Shown here piece after piece: positions 53,182 to 61,352 of a stretch of 64,000 nucleotides of DNA; within the stretch, counting starts at the first letter, position 1, and every line of letters starts with the position of its first letter. This DNA comes from Aquabacterium sp. NJ1 (GTDB taxonomy: Bacteria; Pseudomonadota; Gammaproteobacteria; Burkholderiales; Burkholderiaceae_C): assembly GCF_000768065.1 (NCBI RefSeq), contig NZ_JRKM01000002.1, positions 17,638 through 81,637 on the forward strand, written 5' to 3'. The notes under the pieces are model-generated. The model saw only the letters and a list, made by a program, of their open reading frames with translations. It was not told the DNA's origin and did not search any database. The translations under genes were made by a program, and so were the position numbers.

Positions 53182-53790
53182 ATGAATTCTTCAGGCGGTT
53201 TGACCATCAGTGATCCGACAGCGAAGGCCATGGTGCTTCAGCACCTGGTGAGCCTGTCTGAAGCGATTGACGACCCGGACCAACTTCGCGAACTGCACAA
53301 CTCGGGGCTCACGCCCGAGGTGATCGACCGACTCAGGCAACTGAGTGCGGCTGAGATGGCGCAGCTCAGCAAGATGAAGTCTCGCGATGTCGTGCTCACG
53401 CTCAATCCTGATGGATTGCTGTTCAATCTTCGCCAGCTCGAAGCCACGCGGGAAGAGCGAGCGAAGTTTCAGTATTTCATCCGCCACGGCGCCTCCCCTT
53501 CCATGATCATGCGGCTGTTTCGCGGGACGTCACACGTTCACGTTCGCCAGCAGCGCGCAGTCATGGGGATCACATCGACTTGGGGACGCCCCCCTGTGCC
53601 CAAGTCTGAGCGTGAGCGCAGAGACATTGAAGAAGCATGGGTTGCCCTTTCGAAGGACATGCCCAAAAGCAATACGCACTGGGAGCGTGAACGCTTCCTG
53701 ATGCTGCACAAGCGTTATGGCCACTACAGCTTGGCAAGCCTGGATGCAGTGATCATGACATTCCGCACCCAAACGGGACACGCAGAATGA
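53182..53790 (+). CDS. DUF2857-like ICE protein
   Basis: 202 aa; ATG with GGGAGTAAGGA. Helical, with FQYFIRHGASPSMIMRLFRG (a probable helix-turn-helix), then WGRPPVP and a C-terminal LHKRYGHYSLASLDAVI. This is the plan of the ICE/pathogenicity-island replication-associated family with DUF2857 (STY4526-like), from memory. Its stop overlaps the start of the next gene. Confidence 0.65.
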   Translation: MNSSGGLTISDPTAKAMVLQHLVSLSEAIDDPDQLRELHNSGLTPEVIDRLRQLSAAEMAQLSKMKSRDVVLTLNPDGLLFNLRQLEATREERAKFQYFIRHGASPSMIMRLFRGTSHVHVRQQRAVMGITSTWGRPPVPKSERERRDIEEAWVALSKDMPKSNTHWERERFLMLHKRYGHYSLASLDAVIMTFRTQTGHAE

Positions 53791-54188
53791 GCTACTTTCT
53801 TGCGTACATGGAGCGCAATCCTGAGTTCGCACTCAGGCTCTACGACCGCCCCATATCCTTTCAACGCCTCTACGTTTCCATCACCGGCAAGATCACAGCA
53901 GCCCTCATGTTGTCTGCAGCCATGCAGTGGGCAGAGGATGGCGATACTGATGGCGACGGCTGGTTTTCTAAGACTGGCGAGGATTGGTCTCGGGAAACGG
54001 GCATGTCCAAGGACGAGCAAGCAACGGCCAAAGCCCGCCTGCTCGATCTTGGCATTTTCGAAGAGCGTAGATTTCGCGTCGATAACGGCATGCGCCTGGT
54101 GATCCAGTACAGGATCAACTTCGATGTGATTGACCGCTTGGCCATCGAAGATGACATGCGCCATCGCGCCTTGGCGGCTGCGCACTAA
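53787..54188 (+). CDS. single winged-helix replication-like protein
   Basis: 133 aa. GKITAALMLSAAMQWAED, WFSKTGEDWSRETGMSKDEQ and LLDLGIFEERRFRVDNGMRL are the same three-part winged-helix module seen twice in the next gene. ATGA overlap with the upstream gene. It could be a truncated or regulatory form of the longer protein. Confidence 0.65.
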   Translation: MSYFLAYMERNPEFALRLYDRPISFQRLYVSITGKITAALMLSAAMQWAEDGDTDGDGWFSKTGEDWSRETGMSKDEQATAKARLLDLGIFEERRFRVDNGMRLVIQYRINFDVIDRLAIEDDMRHRALAAAH

Positions 54189-54206
54189 ATAAGGTCGGCA
54201 CTGGCC

Positions 54207-55670
54207 ATGCAACCGACCTTCCCACGCACACCGGACGGCAGCACCCCCGGTGTGCGTAATCACGCGTTCCTGAACAGCAGATCAATTGCGGTTCACAGGA
54301 ACGTCATCCGCATTGCGGGCAACGTCGCCGCAGGCCTGTTCCTGTCCCAGCTTATCTACTGGACACGCCACGGCGTAGAGGTGACGGCCCGCCAAGGATG
54401 GGTGCGCAAAACCGCTGACCAGTGGCTTCTCGAAACCGGCATGAGCTGGAAAGTGCAGAAACGCGCCCGAGAGAACCTTGTAACGCAAGGTTTGATCGAA
54501 GAGCGTCGCGTAGGCTTGCCTGCCCAAACTGAGTACCGCGTCAATGTGAATGAGCTGGCCGCACGTTCGGCCCAGCTCATTCACATTCACCTGGACGAGT
54601 GCGTCACATTGGATTTGTTCCGAACTGACGCCCACATCATCAAGCAGCTTCTTGGCCGAGCCACGGCGTATCACCGTCGCTTGGCCGAACTGCTGCCCCA
54701 TATCAACGACGCGCTCTTCCTGAGCCGCCTGATCCAAGACTCAGGCCACAGCGAGCGCTGGGTATGCCGCTCCAGATCCGACTGGATGAGCGAACTACTG
54801 ATGTCTAGGCAGGAATGGGAGACCTCGCGCAGACACCTGCGGCAAGCTGGTCTCCTGATCGAGCGTGGGTGCAACTACCCCCGTAGAGTGGACTTTTTGG
54901 TCCCTGCCAAGCCCCTCATGATGGCCCTCGCACAGCTCCAGGCAAGAAAGGGAGAATCTGCAAAGGCTGCTCAGCCCATTAGGCTGGATCGGGAGAATCT
55001 GAGAGTCGGGAATCCCGAACTCGTTGAAAACACTGCATTAGGAGAGATTGGGCGAAACTCAGAGGAAGACTTCCCGCAGTCAGTTTCGCCCATTTCCTCC
55101 CAACCCAATCCCGCCTTTAAGGCTGGCCCGATCCAGCCAACAAGATTCGCCCAATCCCGCCTTTACCTTAAGGACAAGGGATTACAAGAAGGATTACAAC
55201 CACCACTACAGCGCGCAGAAGACCCTGTGGTGGTGGTGGTAGACGAACCCACACTGGCCCCAAAAGACGTCCAGCCTTTGACGATGGAGGCTGCATCCTG
55301 GCCGAACTGGATCGATGGTTTTGAACGGGTCATCATCTGGACGTACTTGGCTGATCTGCCTGCTGAAACCGCCCAGTCCATCCTTGACGAAATGGCTTGG
55401 ATCCGCCAGCGGCGCGGTGTGAACACAGCGCCAGGCCTGGCACGTAAGCTCGCCTTGCTTGCCAAGGCTGGGGACTTCATCCCTGAGGGGGCACACAAGG
55501 TCAAGGCTGCACGCGATGCGGCCATGGGGACTACAGCTGTCGCGGTAGCTGCTCCAGCTCAGCCGCAGGTAGAGCCTAAGGGTGTCCCAGTCCCTTCAAC
55601 CGTAGCGTCTCGGTTTGCCGCTTTGAGGCAGACCCTAGCCGCGAAGAACGCTCTCGGAGGGACCAAATGA
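54207..55670 (+). CDS. tandem winged-helix replication-associated protein
   Basis: 487 aa. Module 1 (about 30-115): AAGLFLSQLIYWTRHG, WVRKTADQWLLETGMSWKVQ, NLVTQGLIEERRVGLPAQTE. Module 2 (about 160-240): HINDALFLSRLIQDS, WVCRSRSDWMSELLMSRQEW, RQAGLLIERGCNYPRRVDF. Such modules occur in phage and plasmid replication initiator proteins (STY4528-like in ICEs, from memory). The C-terminal part is disordered then helical. The stop is followed at once by three partition-like palindromes, as expected for a replication locus. Confidence 0.65.
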   Translation: MQPTFPRTPDGSTPGVRNHAFLNSRSIAVHRNVIRIAGNVAAGLFLSQLIYWTRHGVEVTARQGWVRKTADQWLLETGMSWKVQKRARENLVTQGLIEERRVGLPAQTEYRVNVNELAARSAQLIHIHLDECVTLDLFRTDAHIIKQLLGRATAYHRRLAELLPHINDALFLSRLIQDSGHSERWVCRSRSDWMSELLMSRQEWETSRRHLRQAGLLIERGCNYPRRVDFLVPAKPLMMALAQLQARKGESAKAAQPIRLDRENLRVGNPELVENTALGEIGRNSEEDFPQSVSPISSQPNPAFKAGPIQPTRFAQSRLYLKDKGLQEGLQPPLQRAEDPVVVVVDEPTLAPKDVQPLTMEAASWPNWIDGFERVIIWTYLADLPAETAQSILDEMAWIRQRRGVNTAPGLARKLALLAKAGDFIPEGAHKVKAARDAAMGTTAVAVAAPAQPQVEPKGVPVPSTVASRFAALRQTLAAKNALGGTK

Positions 55671-55682
55671 CACGCCAAGGTT

Positions 55683-55853
55683 TTGTCCACGGTGTGGACA
55701 AGCGACTCGCTTTGAGCGCTCTCGCAGCGCTCGACACCGGCTGGCATGGACGTTTGTCCACAGTGTGGACAGAACCCACGGAGAGATTTTCATTAACTGT
55801 TCGGGCTCAGTTGCAGTGCTCGAATGGCATGTCTTTGTCCACACTGTGGACAA
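55683..55853. repeat. three palindromes (sites 3-5 of 9), candidate partition or replication cluster
   Basis: TTGTCCACGGTGTGGACAA (55683-55701), TTGTCCACAGTGTGGACAG (55754-55772) and TTGTCCACACTGTGGACAA (55835-55853), 71 and 81 bp apart. They fill most of the 281-bp gap between the winged-helix gene and the gene at 55952. A reading frame of 89 codons crosses them but all three sites are its main content, so it is probably not a gene. Confidence 0.75.
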
Positions 55854-55951
55854 AGATTCACCCAATAACACCTAAGGCTCAGAGTTTTATGGGCCTACAG
55901 CAAGTCCCGCAATGGGGTCATTTCGCCACGTGCTGACACAGGAGGATTGCC

Positions 55952-56971
55952 ATGAATGATCAGACGACGGAAGTAAAACCTGCCACCTCACCATTTCCAG
56001 ATGGATATGACATTGAGGGGGCGAGGGAAAGACTCGCAGACCTTTTGGTTCGCGATGACATCGATGTCACAGACCCTCGGTATCCCGAGCTTGAAGAATT
56101 GGAAAAACGGGAAGCCCAATTGCGCAGCATGCGTTTGAAGCATGAAATGCGAATGGAAGCTGACCCCGTGGTTCAGGATTGGGAAGCCCGCAGTATGCGG
56201 GATATGGGTAAGCTTGAAGACGAAGAATCGGACAAGTTCGATATTCACACGCTTGAAGCGGCAAGATTGTTTGTCGGTAAAGCTGTGGCCCCTGGTGAAA
56301 ATGGTCGCGGCATGGCTGGCGGTAAAAAGGTTGCCGCTTCACTTCGCACGGTCATGAAACTCAGCGGGGATAATAATCCTTATGCTGATTATTGCCTTAT
56401 TCGTGCCACAGATAGAATGACCGAAATGAAGGAAAAGATTTCGGCAAGTGTTAATGAAATGATGAAAGAAATTGACGCATTAAAACGTCATGGAATGCGT
56501 CTTTCTGTGCTGAAAAACAATACTCCGCTTACTGTGGACCTTGAATTTAAGAGCCCGTACGGGTATAGTGTCATTATGTTGATCGGTGAATTTGATTACT
56601 TTGTGCGAGTAATCAAAACACTGATTCGAAAAGATTTGATGACTGACGCTGAAGGTCGCGCAAAGCTCCATGAAATGCGCCACGGTTGCAGGTCTATTTT
56701 CGAGGAAGTGGTTTATTACGCCCGGTGGCTGAATCGAGACGTAATGCAGCCGCTCTCACGAAGTGATTTTCTTCCTGGTGCAGACGCGGAAGCGAAAAAG
56801 CGAGTGGAAGCTGCCACAAAGCTTTTCGGAACGCTGCCACGGGCTATTTTCACTGGGGCTCAGGCTCCGCGCCACAGCCGTCGTCGCGAGCCGATTACTG
56901 CTGAGGAAATGCGTGTGTTGAATGAAGTGCCGCTGGAAGACTTGAGTGTCGATATCAAGGCATTGATCTGA
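55952..56971 (+). CDS. DUF1845/TIGR03761-type ICE protein
   Basis: 339 aa; ATG with AGGAGG. Helical N-terminal half with long charged segments; the signature is the C-terminal part YGYSVIMLIGEFDYFVRVI, LHEMRHGCRSIFEEVVYYAR and HSRRREPITAEEMRVLN. This family (PFL_4669-like, from memory) is part of the conserved ICE backbone next to parB. Function unknown, thought to be involved in maintenance. Confidence 0.75.
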   Translation: MNDQTTEVKPATSPFPDGYDIEGARERLADLLVRDDIDVTDPRYPELEELEKREAQLRSMRLKHEMRMEADPVVQDWEARSMRDMGKLEDEESDKFDIHTLEAARLFVGKAVAPGENGRGMAGGKKVAASLRTVMKLSGDNNPYADYCLIRATDRMTEMKEKISASVNEMMKEIDALKRHGMRLSVLKNNTPLTVDLEFKSPYGYSVIMLIGEFDYFVRVIKTLIRKDLMTDAEGRAKLHEMRHGCRSIFEEVVYYARWLNRDVMQPLSRSDFLPGADAEAKKRVEAATKLFGTLPRAIFTGAQAPRHSRRREPITAEEMRVLNEVPLEDLSVDIKALI

Positions 56972-56998
56972 TCCAGGGGGATCTGGAAAGGGACTGGG

Positions 56999-57610
56999 AT
57001 GGGAAAGGATCTTGAGGATATGCTGACGCTGGATCTTTTTGGAGCCTGTCCACAGGGTGGACAGGTACCTGGGCCAGCAGCGTGTAACAGCCAGCAGGTC
57101 ACTGAAGATGATGCTTGTCCACACCGTGGACAAGCATCGAAGCAGAGATCTGCACCATTGATCATCTCTTCCCAGATGAAAACTACAGCAACTGCTATGA
57201 CTGATACGTCTACAGCTTGTCAAACAATTGCTTGCTGGAAAGGGCCTTTAAAGGGTAAGGGGTCTGACCTGCGGCAGTGGTTGAAATTGGCTGAGGCGCG
57301 CTTGGCCGACGTGCATCGCCAGATGAACGAGCTGCGCGATGAGACGAAAGCCGTCGAGAAGCGCCGTGTCAGCTTGGACGTGTATTTCCTGCGCCATCGT
57401 CTACAGCAGTCGCTTCGGTGGCGCCTGGCTGGTGGGAAGCACGCAACATGGGAGCTGGTCAAACCTCTGCTCCAGACGATGAATGCGTCGGAGGCTCAGG
57501 CTTACTTTGAGTGGAACTCCCGCGCTGAGATCTTGAATGCACTTGAGCAGGTGGCCCGGTATGAGGTGAGGAACGTGCAACGACTCATGGAGGAGCAAAC
57601 AGCGCCATGA
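56999..57610 (+). CDS. hypothetical protein with two palindromes in its 5' part
   Basis: 203 aa from ATG 56999 (GAAAGGGA upstream); 57020 and 57176 are alternative starts. Residues ~16-45 are encoded by DNA carrying palindromes at 57046 and 57115 and look unstructured. From ~85 on it is helical (WLKLAEARLADVHRQMNELR, DVYFLRHRLQQSLRWRLAGG). Not recognised; probably an ICE-backbone gene of the DUF3158 or similar type. Confidence 0.55.
   Translation: MGKDLEDMLTLDLFGACPQGGQVPGPAACNSQQVTEDDACPHRGQASKQRSAPLIISSQMKTTATAMTDTSTACQTIACWKGPLKGKGSDLRQWLKLAEARLADVHRQMNELRDETKAVEKRRVSLDVYFLRHRLQQSLRWRLAGGKHATWELVKPLLQTMNASEAQAYFEWNSRAEILNALEQVARYEVRNVQRLMEEQTAP
57046..57133. repeat. palindrome sites 6 and 7 of 9
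   Basis: CTGTCCACAGGGTGGACAG (57046-57064) and TTGTCCACACCGTGGACAA (57115-57133), 69 bp apart. Both sit in the 5' end of the gene starting at 56999, or in its leader if the true start is 57176. Confidence 0.7.
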
Positions 57611-57633
57611 CGTGAAGGTGTGCCGCAGTCAAG

Positions 57634-57652
57634 TTGTCCACACTGTGGACAA
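57634..57652. repeat. palindrome site 8 of 9
   Basis: Perfect TTGTCCACACTGTGGACAA in the 218-bp gap before ssb, about 180 bp before the ssb ATG. Apart from a possible weak promoter (TTGAAT, 16 bp, TAATGA near 57705-57730) nothing else is seen in the gap. Confidence 0.75.
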
Positions 57653-57828
57653 GCACTTGAAGGCAGCGAACCAGCATCAACAAGAGGGTTAGGCGATAGA
57701 CCTTGAATCCCCGGTAAGAATTGATAATGACTTCGCACAATTAGCGGAGCGAAACTCACAGCAAGTTTTCTGTTTGGGAATCCCGCCAATCTCGATTGGC
57801 ACATTCAACACAGAAACGGAGTTTCAAG

Positions 57829-58230
57829 ATGGCTTCTCTCAACATGGTCCAATTGATCGGCAATTTGGGCCGCGAACCTGAAGTTCGCTATGCACCGGAC
57901 GGCACGCCGTTCGCCACAATCAGCCTGGCAACCACCGAACGTTGGAAGGACAAGGAAACACAGGAACCCAAGGAAGCCACGGAGTGGCATCGGGTTGTTT
58001 TCTCGGATCGGCTGGCGGAAATCGTGAAGGAGTATCTCAAGGAGGGATCGCTCATTTACGTGGAAGGCAAGCTACGTACACGTAAGTGGCAAGACAAAGA
58101 AGGCAAGGATCAGTACACCACTGAGGTCAAAGTTTCGCGTATGCAGATGCTTGGCAATACGCGCAAGACAGTGGCCCCAGCTGACTCTGGTCAGCTGGAA
58201 TCCGAAGCGGCAGAATCGACTCCTGCCTAA
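57829..58230 (+). CDS. ssb: single-stranded DNA-binding protein
   Basis: 133 aa; ATG at 57829 with GGAG. OB fold start LIGNLGREPEVRYAPDG, then WHRVVFSDRLAE and the strand IYVEGKLRTRKWQDKEG. The usual acidic D-D-I-P-F tail is missing and replaced by a short Glu-rich end, so interaction with host replication proteins may differ. Typical of ICE-borne SSBs. Confidence 0.93.
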   Translation: MASLNMVQLIGNLGREPEVRYAPDGTPFATISLATTERWKDKETQEPKEATEWHRVVFSDRLAEIVKEYLKEGSLIYVEGKLRTRKWQDKEGKDQYTTEVKVSRMQMLGNTRKTVAPADSGQLESEAAESTPA

Positions 58231-58242
58231 TTTGAATCGACA

Positions 58243-58268
58243 CTTAGGCCCCGATTTTGGGGCCTAAG
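58243..58268 (+). promoter_or_regulatory. 10-bp perfect stem-loop between ssb and the helicase gene
   Basis: CTTAGGCCCC and GGGGCCTAAG around GATTTT, 15 bp before the helicase ATG. The following sequence TATTTGG is a weak U-tract, so it is either a weak terminator or an RNA processing signal that unbalances expression of the two genes. Confidence 0.5.
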
Positions 58269-58283
58269 TATTTGGAGCGTGCC

Positions 58284-60233
58284 ATGTCGGTTCAAGCATA
58301 TTCGGGCGATGAGTTTGAACCCATTGCCCCAGCAAAAAAACAGTTTGTTATTCGAGCTGCTTCAGACGGCTTCCGTGTGGGTCTTTCTGCTGCTTTCTTT
58401 CCTGACGCAGCAGAAGTAATGAAGGAACTTGGGTTTTCATGGTTCCCGCTTAGGCGCATGTGGGTAATACCCGCTACCAAGATGAAGGCGGCAATTTCAC
58501 TGCTGCCTAAGTACGCCTCAAAGTATCGAGAGTGGGACTTCTCTGATATGCGAGATAAGGCGCTCACGGCCTGGAATAGTCCAGCTGACGATTTCTTTGT
58601 TTCTCTTTTTGACACCCAGTTAATGCCTTTGGATTCGGGTGGATTTGCTTGCACTGCGGTGTTTGATTCCCTGTACGTGCAAGTCATGCGTGATTTGAAT
58701 GGGGTCTTTCACAAGTACGCTGGTGCATGGGAGGTTAAGGCTCCAATTCAGCTCATTAAGAGGAAATTGCTGGATCAGGTCGGCATCGGCGAGCAATATC
58801 TGTTTGTGCATGAAAGCAGCGTAAACCTGGAGCAGCTGGTTTCGGCTCCAAAGGCAGGGGTGCCCATATCGGTGGCAGGCGCTGCCCCAGAGTTTGTCCA
58901 CGGTGTGGACAAGACAAGCGAGGGCATGGGGTCTGGCTTCATCACAACCTTTGGCACGCCGCTGGAGCGTTGGCCGGTGAACGAGGATCTGCTGCAGAAG
59001 ACCGCGGCTAACTGCTCACTGCGAGACTACCAAGTTGTTGGTGTGCGCCATTTGATCGGCCATTCGAGCGCACTGCTTGCTGATGACATGGGTTTGGGCA
59101 AGACCAGGCAGGCGGTTGTCGCTGCACACCTGGCTTCTGGGGAAGATCACATCTTGGTGGTCTGTCCTGCAAGTTTGTGCATCAACTGGGAGCGTGAGAT
59201 TCATGCCTTGTTTCCAGATGACAAGGTGGCGTTCATCGGGCAGCACTCGATGCAAAAGTGCAAAGAGGCTCGCTGGATCGTCGCGAACTACGAGCGTCTT
59301 GGGGGGCTTGTCCGAGACCCAAGCATCCGCATTGGTGTGATGCTGATTGATGAGTGCCATTACCTGAAGGAGCACGAAGCGGGCCGCACAAGGAACGCGT
59401 TCATCTTGGCCGACCGAGTGCCACGTCGGTTCTTGTTGACTGGAACTCCAGTCCTGAACCGCGAGGTCGAGATTCACACTCTCCTGCGCTTATCCGGTCA
59501 TCCAATTGGCCGGATGCCTCTGCAGGAGTTCAAGAAGACCTACGCAGGGGATGCGGCCAAACGGGCTGAGCTGGCGGATAGGTTGAAAGAGTGGATGCTT
59601 CGCCGTGGCAAGGACGCCCTGAAGGACTTGGGAGTCAAACACCACCAGGTGCGGATCATTGAGCCAGCTGAGGGGATGGGCGCGTATGAGGCCATCGTCA
59701 AAGACATGACGATGCAGGCCATGCCGAAGATCACCAAGCTGCGGCAATGCCTGGAGATGATGAAGTTGGATTTCATCATCGAGTCAATCCAGTGCCTACC
59801 GGAAGGCGAGAAGGCCATTGTCTTCTGCGAATACATGGAAACGGTGGGGCACCTGATGCAGGCCCTCAAAGAGTCGGGTATTGGTGCAGTCAGTTTGGTT
59901 GGCGCGGATTCAACGACGAAGCGGATGAAGGCGGTGGACGCCCTGCAGCAGGACAAAGGCACCAGGGTCTTTGTAGGTACCACCATGGCGGCGGGTGTAG
60001 GGATCACGCTCACTGCGGCGAACTACGTGTTCTTCGCGAGTCTCCCTTGGACGAATGCGCTCAAGCGGCAGGCGGAAGATCGTGCATATCGCAGTGGCAA
60101 CACCAGGGATGTTTTCGTCATCATTCCGGTTGTGGCGAAAACCATTGACGAGCAAGTGAATGCACTTCTCTCGGCAAAGGAGGTCATTGAGAAGGATCTG
60201 GTCGAGTCTGTGCGCAGGGCAATCGCGGCGTAG
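58284..60233 (+). CDS. SNF2-type (HARP/SMARCAL1-like) helicase
   Basis: 649 aa; ATG at 58284 behind TTGGAG. The N-terminal ~200 residues are poorly conserved and resemble a HARP-like region (ELGFSWFPLRRMWVIPA); the linker near 203 contains palindrome site 9. The motor starts at CSLRDYQVVGVRHL, with Walker A DDMGLGKT, DECH, LLTGTPVLNRE, and motif VI as RQAEDRAYRSG. This enzyme class (annealing helicases/translocases) is found in ICE backbones near ssb. Confidence 0.82.
   Translation: MSVQAYSGDEFEPIAPAKKQFVIRAASDGFRVGLSAAFFPDAAEVMKELGFSWFPLRRMWVIPATKMKAAISLLPKYASKYREWDFSDMRDKALTAWNSPADDFFVSLFDTQLMPLDSGGFACTAVFDSLYVQVMRDLNGVFHKYAGAWEVKAPIQLIKRKLLDQVGIGEQYLFVHESSVNLEQLVSAPKAGVPISVAGAAPEFVHGVDKTSEGMGSGFITTFGTPLERWPVNEDLLQKTAANCSLRDYQVVGVRHLIGHSSALLADDMGLGKTRQAVVAAHLASGEDHILVVCPASLCINWEREIHALFPDDKVAFIGQHSMQKCKEARWIVANYERLGGLVRDPSIRIGVMLIDECHYLKEHEAGRTRNAFILADRVPRRFLLTGTPVLNREVEIHTLLRLSGHPIGRMPLQEFKKTYAGDAAKRAELADRLKEWMLRRGKDALKDLGVKHHQVRIIEPAEGMGAYEAIVKDMTMQAMPKITKLRQCLEMMKLDFIIESIQCLPEGEKAIVFCEYMETVGHLMQALKESGIGAVSLVGADSTTKRMKAVDALQQDKGTRVFVGTTMAAGVGITLTAANYVFFASLPWTNALKRQAEDRAYRSGNTRDVFVIIPVVAKTIDEQVNALLSAKEVIEKDLVESVRRAIAA
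58894..58912. repeat. palindrome site 9 of 9, inside the helicase gene
   Basis: TTGTCCACGGTGTGGACAA, identical to 55683. In frame it encodes Val-His-Gly-Val-Asp-Lys in the linker before the motor domain. Confidence 0.75.
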
Positions 60234-60240
60234 TATCATG

Positions 60241-60280
60241 GGTGCACCAGTGCACCACTTAACCAGTGCACCACTTATAC
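60241..60280 (+). promoter_or_regulatory. operator GGTGCACCAGTGCACC with additional half site
   Basis: A perfect palindrome (60241-60256), then a second half GTGCACC near 60266-60272 and TTATAC (60275-60280) as a likely -10. It lies 40-50 bp before the ATG at 60294. No good -35 is seen at the standard distance, so promoter assignment is weaker than for the sites at 11095 and 14591. Confidence 0.5.
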
Positions 60281-60293
60281 GGGGAAGATTGAA

Positions 60294-60635
60294 ATGAGCA
60301 ACGTGCTGTCGATTGGGTCGCGGGCATCAGTGAAATGCGGGCCAGGGCAACCGGCTTTCCACAAAGAACTGGGCTGGTGTGTAGTCGTATCAGCCAATGG
60401 GCTGATGCGGCAGATTGATGTTGTTGTGGACCGAAAGGTCAGCGATACCCCAGATGCCAGTCTCTGTGGCGGTGTCGGGCAGGATGAAGTCATGAGCGAG
60501 GAGATCGTCTACATCGAGACCTTCGATGTAGACGTTCGCGATCTGGAGGAGGCCATGCCCGTGGAGCCGTGCAATGCGAAGCCCTTGTTGTTCACTGGAA
60601 AAGTGTTCGACTCGAAAAGAACTTTTAGCGCTTGA
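60294..60635 (+). CDS. 113-aa hypothetical protein
   Basis: ATG with GGGGA. Beta-rich with paired cysteines (SVKCGPGQPAF, CVVVSANGL) and an acidic C-terminus. It is controlled by the same palindrome as the envelope genes although it has no signal peptide. Not recognised. Confidence 0.55.
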   Translation: MSNVLSIGSRASVKCGPGQPAFHKELGWCVVVSANGLMRQIDVVVDRKVSDTPDASLCGGVGQDEVMSEEIVYIETFDVDVRDLEEAMPVEPCNAKPLLFTGKVFDSKRTFSA

Positions 60636-60672
60636 TCGGAAGGCCGGAACAGGCGCACACTGAATGCGAATT

Positions 60673-60870
60673 CTGTTGACCGTCAGCTACGGTCGGTGTG
60701 CTGCACCTTACGCAGCGCCCTGAAACACGAGAACGGCTCCCGAAAGTCTCGTGGACCTCAGCCACCAAAGCTGAGGCCTGGAGTGCGATCTGTCTGTAAC
60801 CCCATGGGGAAGTTCACCTTCCCGCTGGGGGTCGGTGCTTCCCCTTTTTCTTTTTCATAGGAGAAGCACC
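60673..60870 (+). promoter_or_regulatory. structured attenuator leader, copy 2 (upstream of the DUF3577 gene)
   Basis: Same element as at 22006-22202. Paired segments: GACCGT/ACGGTC, GGTG/CACC, CACGAGA/TCTCGTG, CCTCAGC/GCTGAGG, CCCCA/TGGGG around GGGAAG/CTTCCC, then GGGG/CCCC followed by T5CT5 and the ribosome site. GGGGAAG can pair with either of two CTTCCC segments, a classical attenuator choice. It may be the 'DUF3577 RNA' reported in computational motif surveys (from memory; not checked). Confidence 0.75.
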
Positions 60871-61329
60871 ATGTCCGCAAATCAATCGCAATCTGAAGTT
60901 CAGTACTTTGACCTGATCACCACTGGTGTCGGTTACCTCAACCGCTACCGTAGTGTCAAACCTGATCGTGGCCCAGCCTACAAGTGCTGCACGATCAACG
61001 CTCTGGTCGGCCCTTCCAATGAAGTCGAGTATCGCGAATACGATGTTCGTCTCGTTGGTTGGCAAGCGCTCGAAGCTTTGGAAATCCTCGCTCCCCACGT
61101 GGAGGCCAAGAAGAAAGTCATCGTGACTTTCCGTATTGGTGATGCCAAGCCCGACTCTTACACCTTCACCAAGCAAGATCGCAAAGCAGGCACTTCTGAA
61201 CAAGTCGCCCGTCTTTGCAACAAGGGTCGACTGCTGCAGATCATGTCTGCCAAGGTCGATGGTCAAGTGATTGAACTGCCCCAGGTCGAACAACCTGAAC
61301 AAGCAGCTCGCACCGGCACCGACAACTAA
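60871..61329 (+). CDS. DUF3577-family ICE protein
   Basis: 152 aa. The family (STY4534-like, from memory) is clear: QYFDLITTGVGYLNRYRSV, CCTINALVGPSNEVEYREYD, LVGWQALEAL and VTFRIGDAKPDSYTF. A single-strand-binding OB-like fold has been suggested for it. Preceded by the attenuator leader and followed by an intrinsic terminator, so it forms a one-gene unit. Confidence 0.8.
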   Translation: MSANQSQSEVQYFDLITTGVGYLNRYRSVKPDRGPAYKCCTINALVGPSNEVEYREYDVRLVGWQALEALEILAPHVEAKKKVIVTFRIGDAKPDSYTFTKQDRKAGTSEQVARLCNKGRLLQIMSAKVDGQVIELPQVEQPEQAARTGTDN

Positions 61330-61352
61330 ACCCGCGACATTCGTCGCCTCTA

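Noticed and set aside
55667..55936. 89-codon reading frame after the winged-helix gene
   Set aside because: It consists mostly of the three palindromes and spacers, has no ribosome site of its own beyond the overlap with the preceding stop, and its peptide has no recognisable character. The DNA sites explain the interval better.
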